Assembly: GCF_002289345.1 (NCBI RefSeq)
Contig: NZ_NSDG01000028.1
Coordinates: 23,967 to 65,302 of the forward strand
DNA length: 41,336 bases
Direction of reading: 5' to 3'
From: Pseudoalteromonas sp. HM-SA03
GTDB lineage: Bacteria; Pseudomonadota; Gammaproteobacteria; Enterobacterales; Alteromonadaceae
The notes beneath the pieces were generated by a model, which saw nothing but the letters and a program-made list of their open reading frames with translations, ran no database searches and was not told the DNA's origin. Each line of letters opens with the position of its first letter. The stretch's first letter is position 1. The translations under genes were made by a program, and so were the position numbers. Positions 25,895 to 35,180 of the stretch are shown piece after piece.

Positions 25895-26633
25895 TCGCTA
25901 TGCACTTTACATTACATTGTGCCTGTCATTGAATGTTAACGCTGCGATTCCCGACAGCAGCAAAATGGCGCAATGGTTTAACCAACCTGTAGAGCTCGAT
26001 GGCTGGCAATTAGTGCACCAAGCAGAGCAGTTTACATTGACGCCAAAGTCTCAAAGTGAAGCGCATGGCGAAGTCACGTATGCGCCAAAGCATCGGCCTT
26101 GCGTGGTGTCTGTTCCACACCGCTTTCATGATAAACATACGCTGACCATTGGTGAGCACATTTTCCAGCACAGTTGCCAAGTGTTACTGAACAACACAAA
26201 ACACAGATACGATAACAATGACACAACACAAAGCGCTGATTACGCCAAGCAACCTCACAATATTCACGCTTCAGCTATCGTAGCTTTTACATCTTTACAC
26301 CCAACAGCAAAAGTGTTCCAAATACATGGGTTTAGTCAGAAAAAGCGAAAAACCGACGGCGGTAAACTAAGCGAAATAATTTTGAGCCAAGGCAAAACGA
26401 ACGACGACACACTATGGAAATTGAAGTCTTGTCTTGTTAAGCAAGGTTATCGGGCGCTGATTTACCCTCAAGAAGTGCAAGAACTTGGCGGGACGCAAAA
26501 TATCATGCATCAGCTTGCGCTTCCTGAATATAGCTTTATCCATATTGAGCTAAGCTATCAAACAAGAAAGCAATTAATTAATAACAATCAACAACTAGAG
26601 CAGTTTACTCAATGCGTGCAATCACTTTTATAA
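25881..26633 (+). CDS. Exported putative metallohydrolase of the polymer operon
   Basis: A 250-residue protein with a signal peptide (MRHLSRYALYITLCLSLNVNA, cleavage before AIPDSS). Conserved-looking polar clusters could be a metal and catalytic site: VVSVPHRFHDKHT, HASAIVAFTSLHPTAKVFQIHGFS and FIHIELSYQTRKQL. A PH-x(2)-HD, then HGF, then IE-x-S-x(3)-R series recalls zinc amidohydrolases of the carboxypeptidase-like group (N-formylglutamate amidohydrolase, phage gamma-PGA hydrolase PghP). Gamma-PGA clusters usually include such a hydrolase (PgdS, CapD, PghP), so trimming or release of the polymer is a reasonable inference. The family is not certain. It overlaps both neighbours (14 and 22 bases). 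Confidence 0.55.
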   Translation: MRHLSRYALYITLCLSLNVNAAIPDSSKMAQWFNQPVELDGWQLVHQAEQFTLTPKSQSEAHGEVTYAPKHRPCVVSVPHRFHDKHTLTIGEHIFQHSCQVLLNNTKHRYDNNDTTQSADYAKQPHNIHASAIVAFTSLHPTAKVFQIHGFSQKKRKTDGGKLSEIILSQGKTNDDTLWKLKSCLVKQGYRALIYPQEVQELGGTQNIMHQLALPEYSFIHIELSYQTRKQLINNNQQLEQFTQCVQSLL

Positions 26634-29600
26634 TGACACTACTGCTGTTTGCAACGATATCCCGAGCCAATGAGGTAGGGATACAAACGGCTGCCCAATG
26701 GGTTGATCTGTCACGTATGCAATTTACCCAAGCCAATGCTAACAAACACTTTACACCGCAGCAAAAAGCGTGGCTGTTTTTGCCAAGTCACGCGTGGTTA
26801 GTAACGACACCAAGTGCCCTCGATAAATTCGAATTTTTTGCAGGGGAAACCCCGGAACTACAACGTGCCATTCCAACGTCCGATTGGTTATGTATTCAAT
26901 CCCGCTGCCAACTGAGTGCAACAGCCCAAAACCGCTTAATTGAGGTTGCTTACAATGGTGATGCTCCTCAATCTCTCGCGCTTTGGCAAGGCAGCATGCA
27001 CAGCCACAGAGATCCGTATCGAAGAGCACTCAGACTGCCAGGGCTTGACGACCAAATACTGCAATTAGCGCAAGATACAGAGCGCTGGTTTCACCTACAA
27101 CCTACACAAGTGACAAGCGTGTTCTTTGAGCACGCTAAAAAGCTCAAACTAGAAGTTCGAAAAGATCTGCACGCGATTGCGCAAAATGGCACCGTCACGA
27201 TTAAAGTTAATGGTGAGGTTATCAGCACCATTGCAATATCAGATATCCAAGCGGACGAGTATCTTGAGCCTAAAGTCGGCTTGTCTAACCAAGATTATAT
27301 TGCTGTCCCGCAAGGTAGTTATCTCACTATCACAACATCGGTGCCTACCTACCTTAACTTACTACAAATGCACCGTGGTATTTACGACGACAATGCAGGA
27401 ATAAAGCAGCAAGAGTCGTTATTTAATCCATATTGGAATAAACAGCTGAACGAGCAGCTTAGCGCCCTATACATGAATGGTGATACTTCGTCACTCGTTT
27501 TTAACGTTGAAGACACAGCAATGCCTGTTAAGCGTAAGCAAATGCTTAACGATATTGCCTCTACGGTGTATTTTTTAACGCCAAGCTCTCCCCAATCGCT
27601 CACTCATCATGTTGCCCTAAGCGGAGTGACGCTGGGCAGCCGCACGGCCTCTGGTCAAGTGCTGCTCACCTCAAGCGCGCAGCGAGTGAATTACATAACG
27701 TCATCTCAGCCGCTTAATTATAACCTTGAGAACATACCAAGAATTGATAACGCGATTACTCTATATGTTCGAGCAAAAACGCAAGAGCGCTTAACCATCA
27801 CCAGCGAACATGATCAACACTCGCTGCTTGTTACACCTAGCAGCCACTTTCAAAGGCTTACCCTAAAGGTAAACCCAGCATCGGCAATTATAACGATAGA
27901 AGGTGCTAAGCAAGCGCTTGATATCGCTGCTGCAGTAAACCGCTTACAACCATTTCCCGACTTCTTACCTATGACGCAGGAAGCGTTATCCAGAGGGTCA
28001 CTTATCCGAGACCTGCTGGCAAGAAGCAAACAAAATAGAGCAGATACTTATAATTTATCTCTCAGCGGGTTGAACGCACCAGAGCTAAGTGTTAGGTCAG
28101 ACAGCCATAGCCTGTTTACTGCCACCAAAGTACTTGCAGAATTGCAAATCGTAGCAAAGACTAAACCACTCATTGCACTTGCAAAACTGAAGCCGTATCT
28201 GAGCAGTCATAGTGAGCAAGTTATGCTAATGGCTTGGCAACTTAATATTGCTATTTTGACTCAGCTAGAACGCACTGGAAACGCTGAGGTACTACTAAAA
28301 TCACTACTTAAAAGCACCGCTCAGTCTTTAAGAGAATACGCTGCCAATGAGCTACTCACGAGATACTTAGTACTGAGCGAAAATGTTCAAGCTAGCCTAT
28401 TGTGCGCCGCCTACGGAGCGGATATTACACAATATCAATGCGATGATATCCTGTTGACATATCTGCTTGACTCAGAAATTGTGCAAGAGGCGCTGTGGAC
28501 CAGTCAGCAAATGATGTTAACACCTGAACAAGCCGAGCAAGTGGCTGTAATTCAAACAAATGAACTGACCCAACCACAATACAGCCTTAGTCACTATGGC
28601 CTACAAGCCGTGGAGTCACTGGATAATCAAACTGAGCTATACCCGCTAAGTTCAGATAAACCAATCAGACTGGTTGCTAAAACGCCTTTGACGGTCAAGC
28701 TAAGTGCACGTGCTGCTTACCAAGGGCAACAATACAAAAATACCCAATGGTTACTGTATGAACATGACGCCAAAACCCGGCTTTTACCCATATTTAGTGA
28801 TATTGCAGCAAATTTACAATTGCAGCCACAAGCCACTCGGTTATCTATTGCATCACAGCAATATATCCAGTTAGCAGCGAATGAAAGCCTCACCCTTTTC
28901 AGCGAAAACGATTTGTTTGTGGATATCAAAGTGCAACCAGAAGCTTCGAACATTCTCGCAAATGCAGAGCGGTCTGCACACCTGGTTAGTGGCGCTGATT
29001 TACTTCTAGCTAATGAGCTCAGCGCTAGAGAAATTGCCGTAAATACTTTATATCAACTAAGTCAGCAATCACTAACAAACGAAGACTACAATAGAGTCCT
29101 TCAACGTCTTCACCCAAGCCTATCGGGTGACGCCGTTTTAACCGATTTATATGCCCGCTTGATGCGCTACGGTCAATGGCTTGCTGCGGAACAATACACA
29201 AGTTATGTGGGCACACAAAAGGTAAAAGTTGATACGCTTGCGGCGCAAAGCGTTGGTGACCAGATCACCGCACACCTCACAGAAAATCAGCCGTCAGGCC
29301 TGCCACTCAGAGCAAACGAAATACTGACTATTGATTTTTCTGAGTATCAACAAGTTCAAGTAAGAGTAAAGTTTGCTTACTCTTCCGCCAAGCAAATCGT
29401 GGCACCGCCTGCTAATGTAGAGCTGGTGGGGCCAAGTCAAGGTGATGTGATCTCGCTGCAGCCAACCCAACCGCTCTATTACGGCATTAAACAAGTTGAG
29501 ACGCGACAAGGACTATTGCAATTGCGTTGGCTCAACCCTTTATCGGGGCAAAGCGTTAGCGTACGTCCGCAATACTTTGGCCAAGGTCAATGGCATGATA

Positions 29601-30835
29601 TCCCCTTGGATACGAGGCAGATTTTTTATCGCTCTGATGAAACAACCCCAATCACGGCGAAATTAATTCGAGATAGCCTGATAAAAATTGAAACCTTTGC
29701 CGATGGTATTAGAAATGAAGCCACCTATTTTCACCCGGCAGGACAAGTCTCACTAACCGGCCAACAACAGCAAACGTTAGCACGCATGTCTATCTGGGCG
29801 TTAAGTCCAACATTGCATCGCGTTAACCTAGTACCTGAAGTGCCAATGTTCTTAAAAGCAAAACAACGGTTAACACCAACAAGTGCTGAACCCGTATTTC
29901 AGCAAGCTCGCATTGAAACTGATGAAAGTCGCACTGGCATTGAAGGCTTTTTGAATATTGATAGCGACAACATTGTACAAGCAACAGATCCTAACTCTAG
30001 CCGTACCACACTCGACTTAGGCTTGTCATTGAGAGTGAAGGATGAGAATAACTGGTACCGCATCGATACCTTCTACACGATGGATAATCATTACCAAGAC
30101 ACCTTCTCTATCAATGGTCAATACGATTGGCTCTCACAGCAGTCGAACTGGTTTGCAGAAGCTAGGGTACGTAATCGTTGGCAGGATGCAACGGCAATCA
30201 GTGAAACCCATTTAAGCTCTAGTATGTCGGTAAAGTTTGGCCAAATTCACCGTTATAACAGCGGTTTTAGAAGCATTTGGTGGTGGCAGCCGTTTTACAC
30301 TTACACCAGTATCAGCAAGGAAGAGTTTATTGCAGACGAGCAAGTTGGCCCTGATATGTATACATTTTACCGTAATAATCACAAGCATGGCTGGCAAGCG
30401 CATGCTGGGCTGCGCTATCAGCCTTGGGTTGATAGTTACTTCAGCTCTGGGGTTACACTGACGTCAAATCAAGATTGGCAAACGCTTGACAATGCACTGT
30501 TTTCATTTGATTGGTATCAATTTTATCAAGGCCATATTTTCCATGCTGGATTAACATCAAGCTATGTATTTGCCGATCAGAACCGCCCCAATCCAACATG
30601 GCAATACTTAACTCAATTGGGTTGGCAAACGGGTTTTGACTTTAGTCACGACACCGCTGGTTGGTTAGGCGTAACTTGGACTCAAGACTGGTTTAACAAT
30701 ACCCATCAAGTTGGGCTACAGGTACGTTTAGGCAATTTACAGCAAACCGCTTTTGCCCCCTATGCTCACGACGAAATTATTTTTGAATCGTTACAGCTAA
30801 GTCACTTATTAGAGCAAGATTTACATGAGCGCTAA
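26612..30835 (+). CDS. Large exported protein with C-terminal outer-membrane beta-barrel, candidate polymer exporter
   Basis: A 1407-residue protein with a signal peptide (MRAITFIMTLLLFATISRA before NEVG). Residues ~20-450 are beta-rich; ~450-700 are helical and TPR-like (VLAELQIVAKTKPLIALAKLKPYLSSH; MLMAWQLNIAILTQLERTGNAEVLLKSLL); another mixed region follows. From about residue 1120 the sequence becomes alternating aromatic strands (TLDLGLSLRVKDENNWYRID; NWFAEARVRNRW; GWQAHAGLRYQPWVDSYFSSGVTL; HQVGLQVRLGNLQ), as in outer-membrane barrels. A helical repeat scaffold plus C-terminal barrel is the plan of PgaA and AlgK/AlgE-type exopolysaccharide exporters. No homology is claimed. The start at 26612 gives a signal with Arg2; 26633 is an alternative. 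Confidence 0.65.
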   Translation: MRAITFIMTLLLFATISRANEVGIQTAAQWVDLSRMQFTQANANKHFTPQQKAWLFLPSHAWLVTTPSALDKFEFFAGETPELQRAIPTSDWLCIQSRCQLSATAQNRLIEVAYNGDAPQSLALWQGSMHSHRDPYRRALRLPGLDDQILQLAQDTERWFHLQPTQVTSVFFEHAKKLKLEVRKDLHAIAQNGTVTIKVNGEVISTIAISDIQADEYLEPKVGLSNQDYIAVPQGSYLTITTSVPTYLNLLQMHRGIYDDNAGIKQQESLFNPYWNKQLNEQLSALYMNGDTSSLVFNVEDTAMPVKRKQMLNDIASTVYFLTPSSPQSLTHHVALSGVTLGSRTASGQVLLTSSAQRVNYITSSQPLNYNLENIPRIDNAITLYVRAKTQERLTITSEHDQHSLLVTPSSHFQRLTLKVNPASAIITIEGAKQALDIAAAVNRLQPFPDFLPMTQEALSRGSLIRDLLARSKQNRADTYNLSLSGLNAPELSVRSDSHSLFTATKVLAELQIVAKTKPLIALAKLKPYLSSHSEQVMLMAWQLNIAILTQLERTGNAEVLLKSLLKSTAQSLREYAANELLTRYLVLSENVQASLLCAAYGADITQYQCDDILLTYLLDSEIVQEALWTSQQMMLTPEQAEQVAVIQTNELTQPQYSLSHYGLQAVESLDNQTELYPLSSDKPIRLVAKTPLTVKLSARAAYQGQQYKNTQWLLYEHDAKTRLLPIFSDIAANLQLQPQATRLSIASQQYIQLAANESLTLFSENDLFVDIKVQPEASNILANAERSAHLVSGADLLLANELSAREIAVNTLYQLSQQSLTNEDYNRVLQRLHPSLSGDAVLTDLYARLMRYGQWLAAEQYTSYVGTQKVKVDTLAAQSVGDQITAHLTENQPSGLPLRANEILTIDFSEYQQVQVRVKFAYSSAKQIVAPPANVELVGPSQGDVISLQPTQPLYYGIKQVETRQGLLQLRWLNPLSGQSVSVRPQYFGQGQWHDIPLDTRQIFYRSDETTPITAKLIRDSLIKIETFADGIRNEATYFHPAGQVSLTGQQQQTLARMSIWALSPTLHRVNLVPEVPMFLKAKQRLTPTSAEPVFQQARIETDESRTGIEGFLNIDSDNIVQATDPNSSRTTLDLGLSLRVKDENNWYRIDTFYTMDNHYQDTFSINGQYDWLSQQSNWFAEARVRNRWQDATAISETHLSSSMSVKFGQIHRYNSGFRSIWWWQPFYTYTSISKEEFIADEQVGPDMYTFYRNNHKHGWQAHAGLRYQPWVDSYFSSGVTLTSNQDWQTLDNALFSFDWYQFYQGHIFHAGLTSSYVFADQNRPNPTWQYLTQLGWQTGFDFSHDTAGWLGVTWTQDWFNNTHQVGLQVRLGNLQQTAFAPYAHDEIIFESLQLSHLLEQDLHER

Positions 30836-33800
30836 AGCCTTAAAGAGTCAATTAGAAGCCCTATTTTTTGCCGAAACTGAAAAGTTTTGGCTAAATTTGT
30901 ATCAACATAAATACAGTGCATTGATCGACGAATTGTGCGCATGGGAACTCATTTACAACCGCCCTGAAAACGAGGATAAAACCGACTGGCTGGTACTTCA
31001 ATCTATCGCCTTTTTGCGGCATAAAATTGAGACCCTACATGAGCAAATCTTGCTGCTTGAGGTCTCCCACACCGGATTTGTACAGCGCATTGCTAAGTCT
31101 GAATTTGCCAGCGAAAAAGAGCTTCATATTATCGCCTATGCTCAAGAACTTGGCACCACTAAAGCCGCATTAGAACAAGATAAGAAAGCATTTTCACGAT
31201 GGTTTGACGAAGGCGCTGTCGTTGCTCGATATCAACATCAAGTTGCCGCTATTGAACAACAGGTTAAGTTTTTAATCGCCAAACTTGGGGTGCTAACGAA
31301 TCGATATTTGCGTACTCACCACGATACCCTAGAAAATGCCTGGCAACGCTTGGATTTACAGCCATTTTGCTTAAATTTACTTGCCCATAGCCAAAATCAA
31401 CATATTCGTCATGGCTTGATCCGTGCATTGGTTAATATGGTCGCAACCTTAAACAACTATGAAGTCGACTCGGAGTTAGACGCCGAGCTTATCGCCAAAC
31501 TTATTGAGCTGCTTGAGTCTGACAATATGCCCTATCAGGCGACCGTCGATATTTTAGAGATCTTAATACATCAACGTCCCACCTTTATTCGTGCCTATAT
31601 GTGGGCCTTGCTTGAGGAAGCGAACGACATTGAAAATAGTCAGCAAGTTGATGCCGAAGTACTCTATATTCTGAGTATCTTTCCTAAAATTATTGTCAGC
31701 CAGCCAAAGCTTACGGAAAAAGATCTCAATATGCTTTGTGCGCTCAGCGAGCATACCTTACCTAGAGTGCGTCAAGTTACGTTAGAGTTTATCGAGTTTT
31801 ATCCCACACCGTTTGCACAAGAGTTAATCGCCAAACGGTTTGAGCAAGAGAGTGAAAATGCCGTGCGCTTCACCTTGATAAAACAGCTATCCGCCGACCG
31901 CTTTTGTCAGCACGATTTTGCATTTTTACTGTGGCAACGCGTACTAACCGGCGACTTTAGTATGCAGCTCAAACGCTTAGCGCTTGAGCAAAGCGCGCGC
32001 ATCATGCTGAATATGCAACTTGAATCACATCAAGTCGAACTCTGCTTCAAACGGTTTATTGATACCTTAAATGACTGTTTATCTAGGGAAACAAGCATCG
32101 CCGTTTGCCGTTATATCACCAGAGCCAGAGAGCAGCTAGGTAGCTTCTATCATCAAGCCATCATCGCGCAGCTCAATGCTTCTCTTGAAGCCAACGAACA
32201 AAGTGACGCACTGGCTACTTGGTCTCGTGATGAACTAGGCCGCTCGCTTTCTTATATTGCACAGCGCGGTCAAAGTCTTAATGCCTCAAAAACAAAAGCT
32301 GGCTGGCGTATCCAACAAGGCTATCATCAAGCAAGAAGATTATGGCGAGTAATACACGAAATAAGGCAACCAAGTACCGATAAACGTCAAAGCTACTCTC
32401 ATACCAAAGCGAAAAAGCCTAGCGTATCGATCCACGTTCCTAGCTGCACTACCGCGGAAATTAGCGAAACAAAAGTGCCGGGAGAGTTACTCTTTAATAT
32501 CGCCGAACAAACGAGTCGGCCACATCTACCGTTACTCGACTTTTTGCTAAGTGTACTGACCAATGACCATAGCAAAGAAGACGCCAAAACCTATACGCCG
32601 GATGGTATTTTAGCCGTCACTCCGCCATCTACTTTGTGGCGACGTCTTAAGGCGTACTGGGCCATAACATGGCAGTTTGCAGAGCTAGACCGCTTACGAA
32701 AAGGCAATGAGTTTGAGCAAGGTAAATATCTAGACACGCTTAACGCGCTTGGATTTTCGCTGCACTTTTGTGCCTATGGCGACATTGCAAAAACATCATT
32801 CCCTGTCGCGAAAGACATTCAACAACTTTATACTCGCACTGGTGTTACCTCAGCGCTACTCACCATTTGGAGCAGCTTTAAAGAATACGTCGATGCCATT
32901 TATCAAAATAGTATTTCGCAGCTAGTTTTCTTTGTGCTTGCATTTATTAGCTACTTTTGGACTCGACATATTTATGTCAGTAAAAGAATAAAGCAGAATC
33001 GCAAACACATTCCGGTGTCCATTGGCGGCTGGGGAACACGAGGAAAATCAGGAACCGAGAGGCTTAAATCTGCTTTATTTAGTAGCTTGGCATTGAGAGT
33101 CGTAAGCAAAACCACAGGCTGTGAAGCGATGCTTATCTATTCAAAAATTTCTGGTGAGCAATATGAGATCCCGCTATTTCGGCCTTTCGACAAAGCAAGT
33201 ATTTGGGAGCAAGCTGATGTGCTACATTTTGCAAAACAGGTAAAAGCGGACGTTTTCCTATGGGAATGTATGGGCCTGACTCCTAGATATGTAAAAATTC
33301 TAGTTCGCTGGATGAAAGATAATTTTGCTACCATTACTAATGCCTATCCAGATCATGAAGATATTTTGGGCCCAACAGGCTTGGATGTGGCAAAAGAAAT
33401 GTCTGCCTTTTTGGGCTACAACACCCAAGTATTCACTGCTGAGCAGAATATGGCCTCCGTGCTCAACTTGGCGGCGGAGCAAAAAAACACGTCGCTCATT
33501 CAAGTTCATTGGGGCGATGGGTATCAAATAACGCCTGACATTCTCGCAAAATACCCCTATGTTGAACATCAGGATAACATCGCCTTAGTCTGTAAGATGG
33601 CGCAATATATTGGCATCAATAAAGACTATGTGTTCAAAGAAACGGCTTCTAGAGTAATTCCCGATGTTGGCGTGCTCCAGCAATTTACGACCGCAAAGAT
33701 TGGTGCAATCAGTCAAAGCTTTATCAATAGCATGTCAGCCAACGAACGCCTTGCAACGATAGAAAACTGGAAACGCCTAAACATCATCGAACAGGGAAAG

Positions 33801-34892
33801 CAGGGGCAAATTGTTGCACTGATTAATAATCGCAACGACCGTGTCGCGCGCTCGCAAGTATTTGCGAACATTCTGGCCAATGATCTGCATTTTGATGCCG
33901 TTGTGGTGATAGGCACCAATATCGGTGGCTTTTTTAAATACTTTATGGTTGCACTAGAAAACCTCTTACACAGTACTTTCAGCAATAACGACCACAATGC
34001 ACTGCACAATTTACTTGCGCGCTTTAGGCTCACTTTATCGCGAGATGCGCTTATCGCATCATTAAATACTACGGCAACCAAGCTGCCTGAGTCTGCGTTT
34101 TCAAGCTTCGACTCGCTGCAGTCGCAACTTAATAACGAAGACGACGCACACCGGCTCACACTAAAGCGTTTTGAAGCCTGGACGATTGCTCAGTCGCTTT
34201 TGGAAGTTGAAGACCTAAGTACCAGGCTTTCGCAAACAGCAGCGCTTGCAGAACAACTTGCCACACTCAAATGTACGTTAGTGCATGATAGCGACATCAA
34301 GCCTGATGCCTTAACCCAAGTCATTGCAAGACAAGCACTACCAAATGAACATCAAATTATCGTCGGCATGCAAAATATCAAAGGAGCGGGATTAGGCTAT
34401 GTTTACATGTGGCAAAAGTGGCAACTGTTTAATCAGCATTGCGAGCGTCTGAGCCGCCGCAGCGTGACACAAACTGAGTTTAGAAATGGCTTAAGTAGAA
34501 TTTTACAACAAGAGGAACTCAGCGCGATTGAATGCCAATACTTAGCTGACAAGCTCGACTTGTTCGAAGCGTTGCCCAATGCCCAAAGCGAATTTAGTCA
34601 AGCTGAATTAACGCAAATAAAGCGCAAACTAGAGCAACAAACGCAACGCTTAGAAAGTAAAGATAATACCCGAGCTCGCTCGCCGCTAACACGCTTTTTG
34701 AATAAATTGGTCGAGTCATTTTTAGATGCCGGCGCGGCGGTAAAAAGAAAGAAAATAGCAGTTCAGGTATACAAAGATATCGCCGACTTTAGGATCACAA
34801 TAGAAAAGGCAACCCTTATTTTAAGTGAATTAAATCGTTCGCAAAAACCGGGATGGTTGAAGTTACAAAATGGTAAGCGCCGCAAAAAATAG
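30825..34892 (+). CDS. CapB/PgsB-like amide ligase fused to long N- and C-terminal domains
   Basis: A 1355-residue protein; typical PgsB/CapB has about 390-400. Residues 1-~690 are helical, probably cytoplasmic, with HEAT-like units (LNLLAHSQNQHIRHGLIRALVNMV; LCALSEHTLPRVRQVTLEFIEFYP). One membrane helix (~698-716: LVFFVLAFISYFW) is followed by basic residues and the ligase core: IGGWGTRGKSGTERLKSALF with P-loop GTRGKS at 737-742, LFRPFDKAS, KADVFLWECMGLTPRY, ITNAYPDHEDILGPTG and VALINNRNDRVARSQ, matching the Mur-ligase-like ATP-dependent PgsB that links glutamates through side-chain carboxylates. The order membrane helix then P-loop copies the start of PgsB. A C-terminal ~300-residue helical part follows (IVGMQNIKGAGLGYVYMW). 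Last gene of the operon, overlapping its neighbour by 11 bases. Confidence 0.85.
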   Translation: MSAKALKSQLEALFFAETEKFWLNLYQHKYSALIDELCAWELIYNRPENEDKTDWLVLQSIAFLRHKIETLHEQILLLEVSHTGFVQRIAKSEFASEKELHIIAYAQELGTTKAALEQDKKAFSRWFDEGAVVARYQHQVAAIEQQVKFLIAKLGVLTNRYLRTHHDTLENAWQRLDLQPFCLNLLAHSQNQHIRHGLIRALVNMVATLNNYEVDSELDAELIAKLIELLESDNMPYQATVDILEILIHQRPTFIRAYMWALLEEANDIENSQQVDAEVLYILSIFPKIIVSQPKLTEKDLNMLCALSEHTLPRVRQVTLEFIEFYPTPFAQELIAKRFEQESENAVRFTLIKQLSADRFCQHDFAFLLWQRVLTGDFSMQLKRLALEQSARIMLNMQLESHQVELCFKRFIDTLNDCLSRETSIAVCRYITRAREQLGSFYHQAIIAQLNASLEANEQSDALATWSRDELGRSLSYIAQRGQSLNASKTKAGWRIQQGYHQARRLWRVIHEIRQPSTDKRQSYSHTKAKKPSVSIHVPSCTTAEISETKVPGELLFNIAEQTSRPHLPLLDFLLSVLTNDHSKEDAKTYTPDGILAVTPPSTLWRRLKAYWAITWQFAELDRLRKGNEFEQGKYLDTLNALGFSLHFCAYGDIAKTSFPVAKDIQQLYTRTGVTSALLTIWSSFKEYVDAIYQNSISQLVFFVLAFISYFWTRHIYVSKRIKQNRKHIPVSIGGWGTRGKSGTERLKSALFSSLALRVVSKTTGCEAMLIYSKISGEQYEIPLFRPFDKASIWEQADVLHFAKQVKADVFLWECMGLTPRYVKILVRWMKDNFATITNAYPDHEDILGPTGLDVAKEMSAFLGYNTQVFTAEQNMASVLNLAAEQKNTSLIQVHWGDGYQITPDILAKYPYVEHQDNIALVCKMAQYIGINKDYVFKETASRVIPDVGVLQQFTTAKIGAISQSFINSMSANERLATIENWKRLNIIEQGKQGQIVALINNRNDRVARSQVFANILANDLHFDAVVVIGTNIGGFFKYFMVALENLLHSTFSNNDHNALHNLLARFRLTLSRDALIASLNTTATKLPESAFSSFDSLQSQLNNEDDAHRLTLKRFEAWTIAQSLLEVEDLSTRLSQTAALAEQLATLKCTLVHDSDIKPDALTQVIARQALPNEHQIIVGMQNIKGAGLGYVYMWQKWQLFNQHCERLSRRSVTQTEFRNGLSRILQQEELSAIECQYLADKLDLFEALPNAQSEFSQAELTQIKRKLEQQTQRLESKDNTRARSPLTRFLNKLVESFLDAGAAVKRKKIAVQVYKDIADFRITIEKATLILSELNRSQKPGWLKLQNGKRRKK

Positions 34893-34909
34893 CTCGGCGC
34901 TTGTTACCC
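34872..34909. terminator. Hairpin at the convergent ends of the polymer operon and the small membrane protein gene
   Basis: AAGCGCCG (34875-34882) and CGGCGCTT (34895-34902) form a perfect 8-bp stem, extended by GGT/ACC after a 3-base bulge. The operon's TAG stop codon lies in the loop, and the opposite gene's stop is at 34904-34906. No long T-run follows on either strand. Confidence 0.5.
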
Positions 34910-35083
34910 GGCCACCAAAACGTAGATAAGTTTAATGATCAGCGTCACCATTAATAAAGGCAGTACATATTTGGCATACTTTTGCATTTTATCTAGCCCT
35001 AAGCGCTGCTGATACTTTTCCAACAGCGGTATCAAGACAACCAATGCGATGACTAAACTCACTAATAATATAACTACGTTCAT
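34904..35083 (-). CDS. 59-residue two-span membrane protein, unknown
   Basis: A short frame with a strong ribosome-binding site (AGGAG, five bases before the ATG at 35083). The product has two hydrophobic helices (VVILLVSLVIALVVLIPLL and YVLPLLMVTLIIKLIYVLV) separated by a basic, amphipathic hairpin (EKYQQRLGLDKMQKYAK). It ends against the polymer operon in the opposite orientation. Gamma-PGA synthases include a small membrane subunit of similar size (PgsE/CapE), but strand and sequence do not establish a link; it may be an unrelated small conserved membrane protein. I do not recognise the family. Confidence 0.6.
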   Translation of the reverse strand: MNVVILLVSLVIALVVLIPLLEKYQQRLGLDKMQKYAKYVLPLLMVTLIIKLIYVLVAG

Positions 35084-35180
35084 CTTAGCTCCTCTTTCTA
35101 AACAGGTATCTTACAACCAGTATTCACTTCAAGCAAAATTCCAGCTATGCTCATAAACACATCTGACCAGTAGAATAACA

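Noticed and set aside
33713..34159. 148-residue open frame on the minus strand inside the CapB fusion gene
   Set aside because: It lies wholly within a strongly supported gene, has no ribosome-binding site or motif, and Ser/Leu/Cys-rich composition typical of an antisense shadow.
30825..34892. Possibility that the CapB fusion is two genes joined by a sequencing error
   Set aside because: The frame is continuous, the membrane helix directly precedes the P-loop as in PgsB, and no internal ribosome-binding site with start was evident near residue 690. Not excluded, but not favoured.
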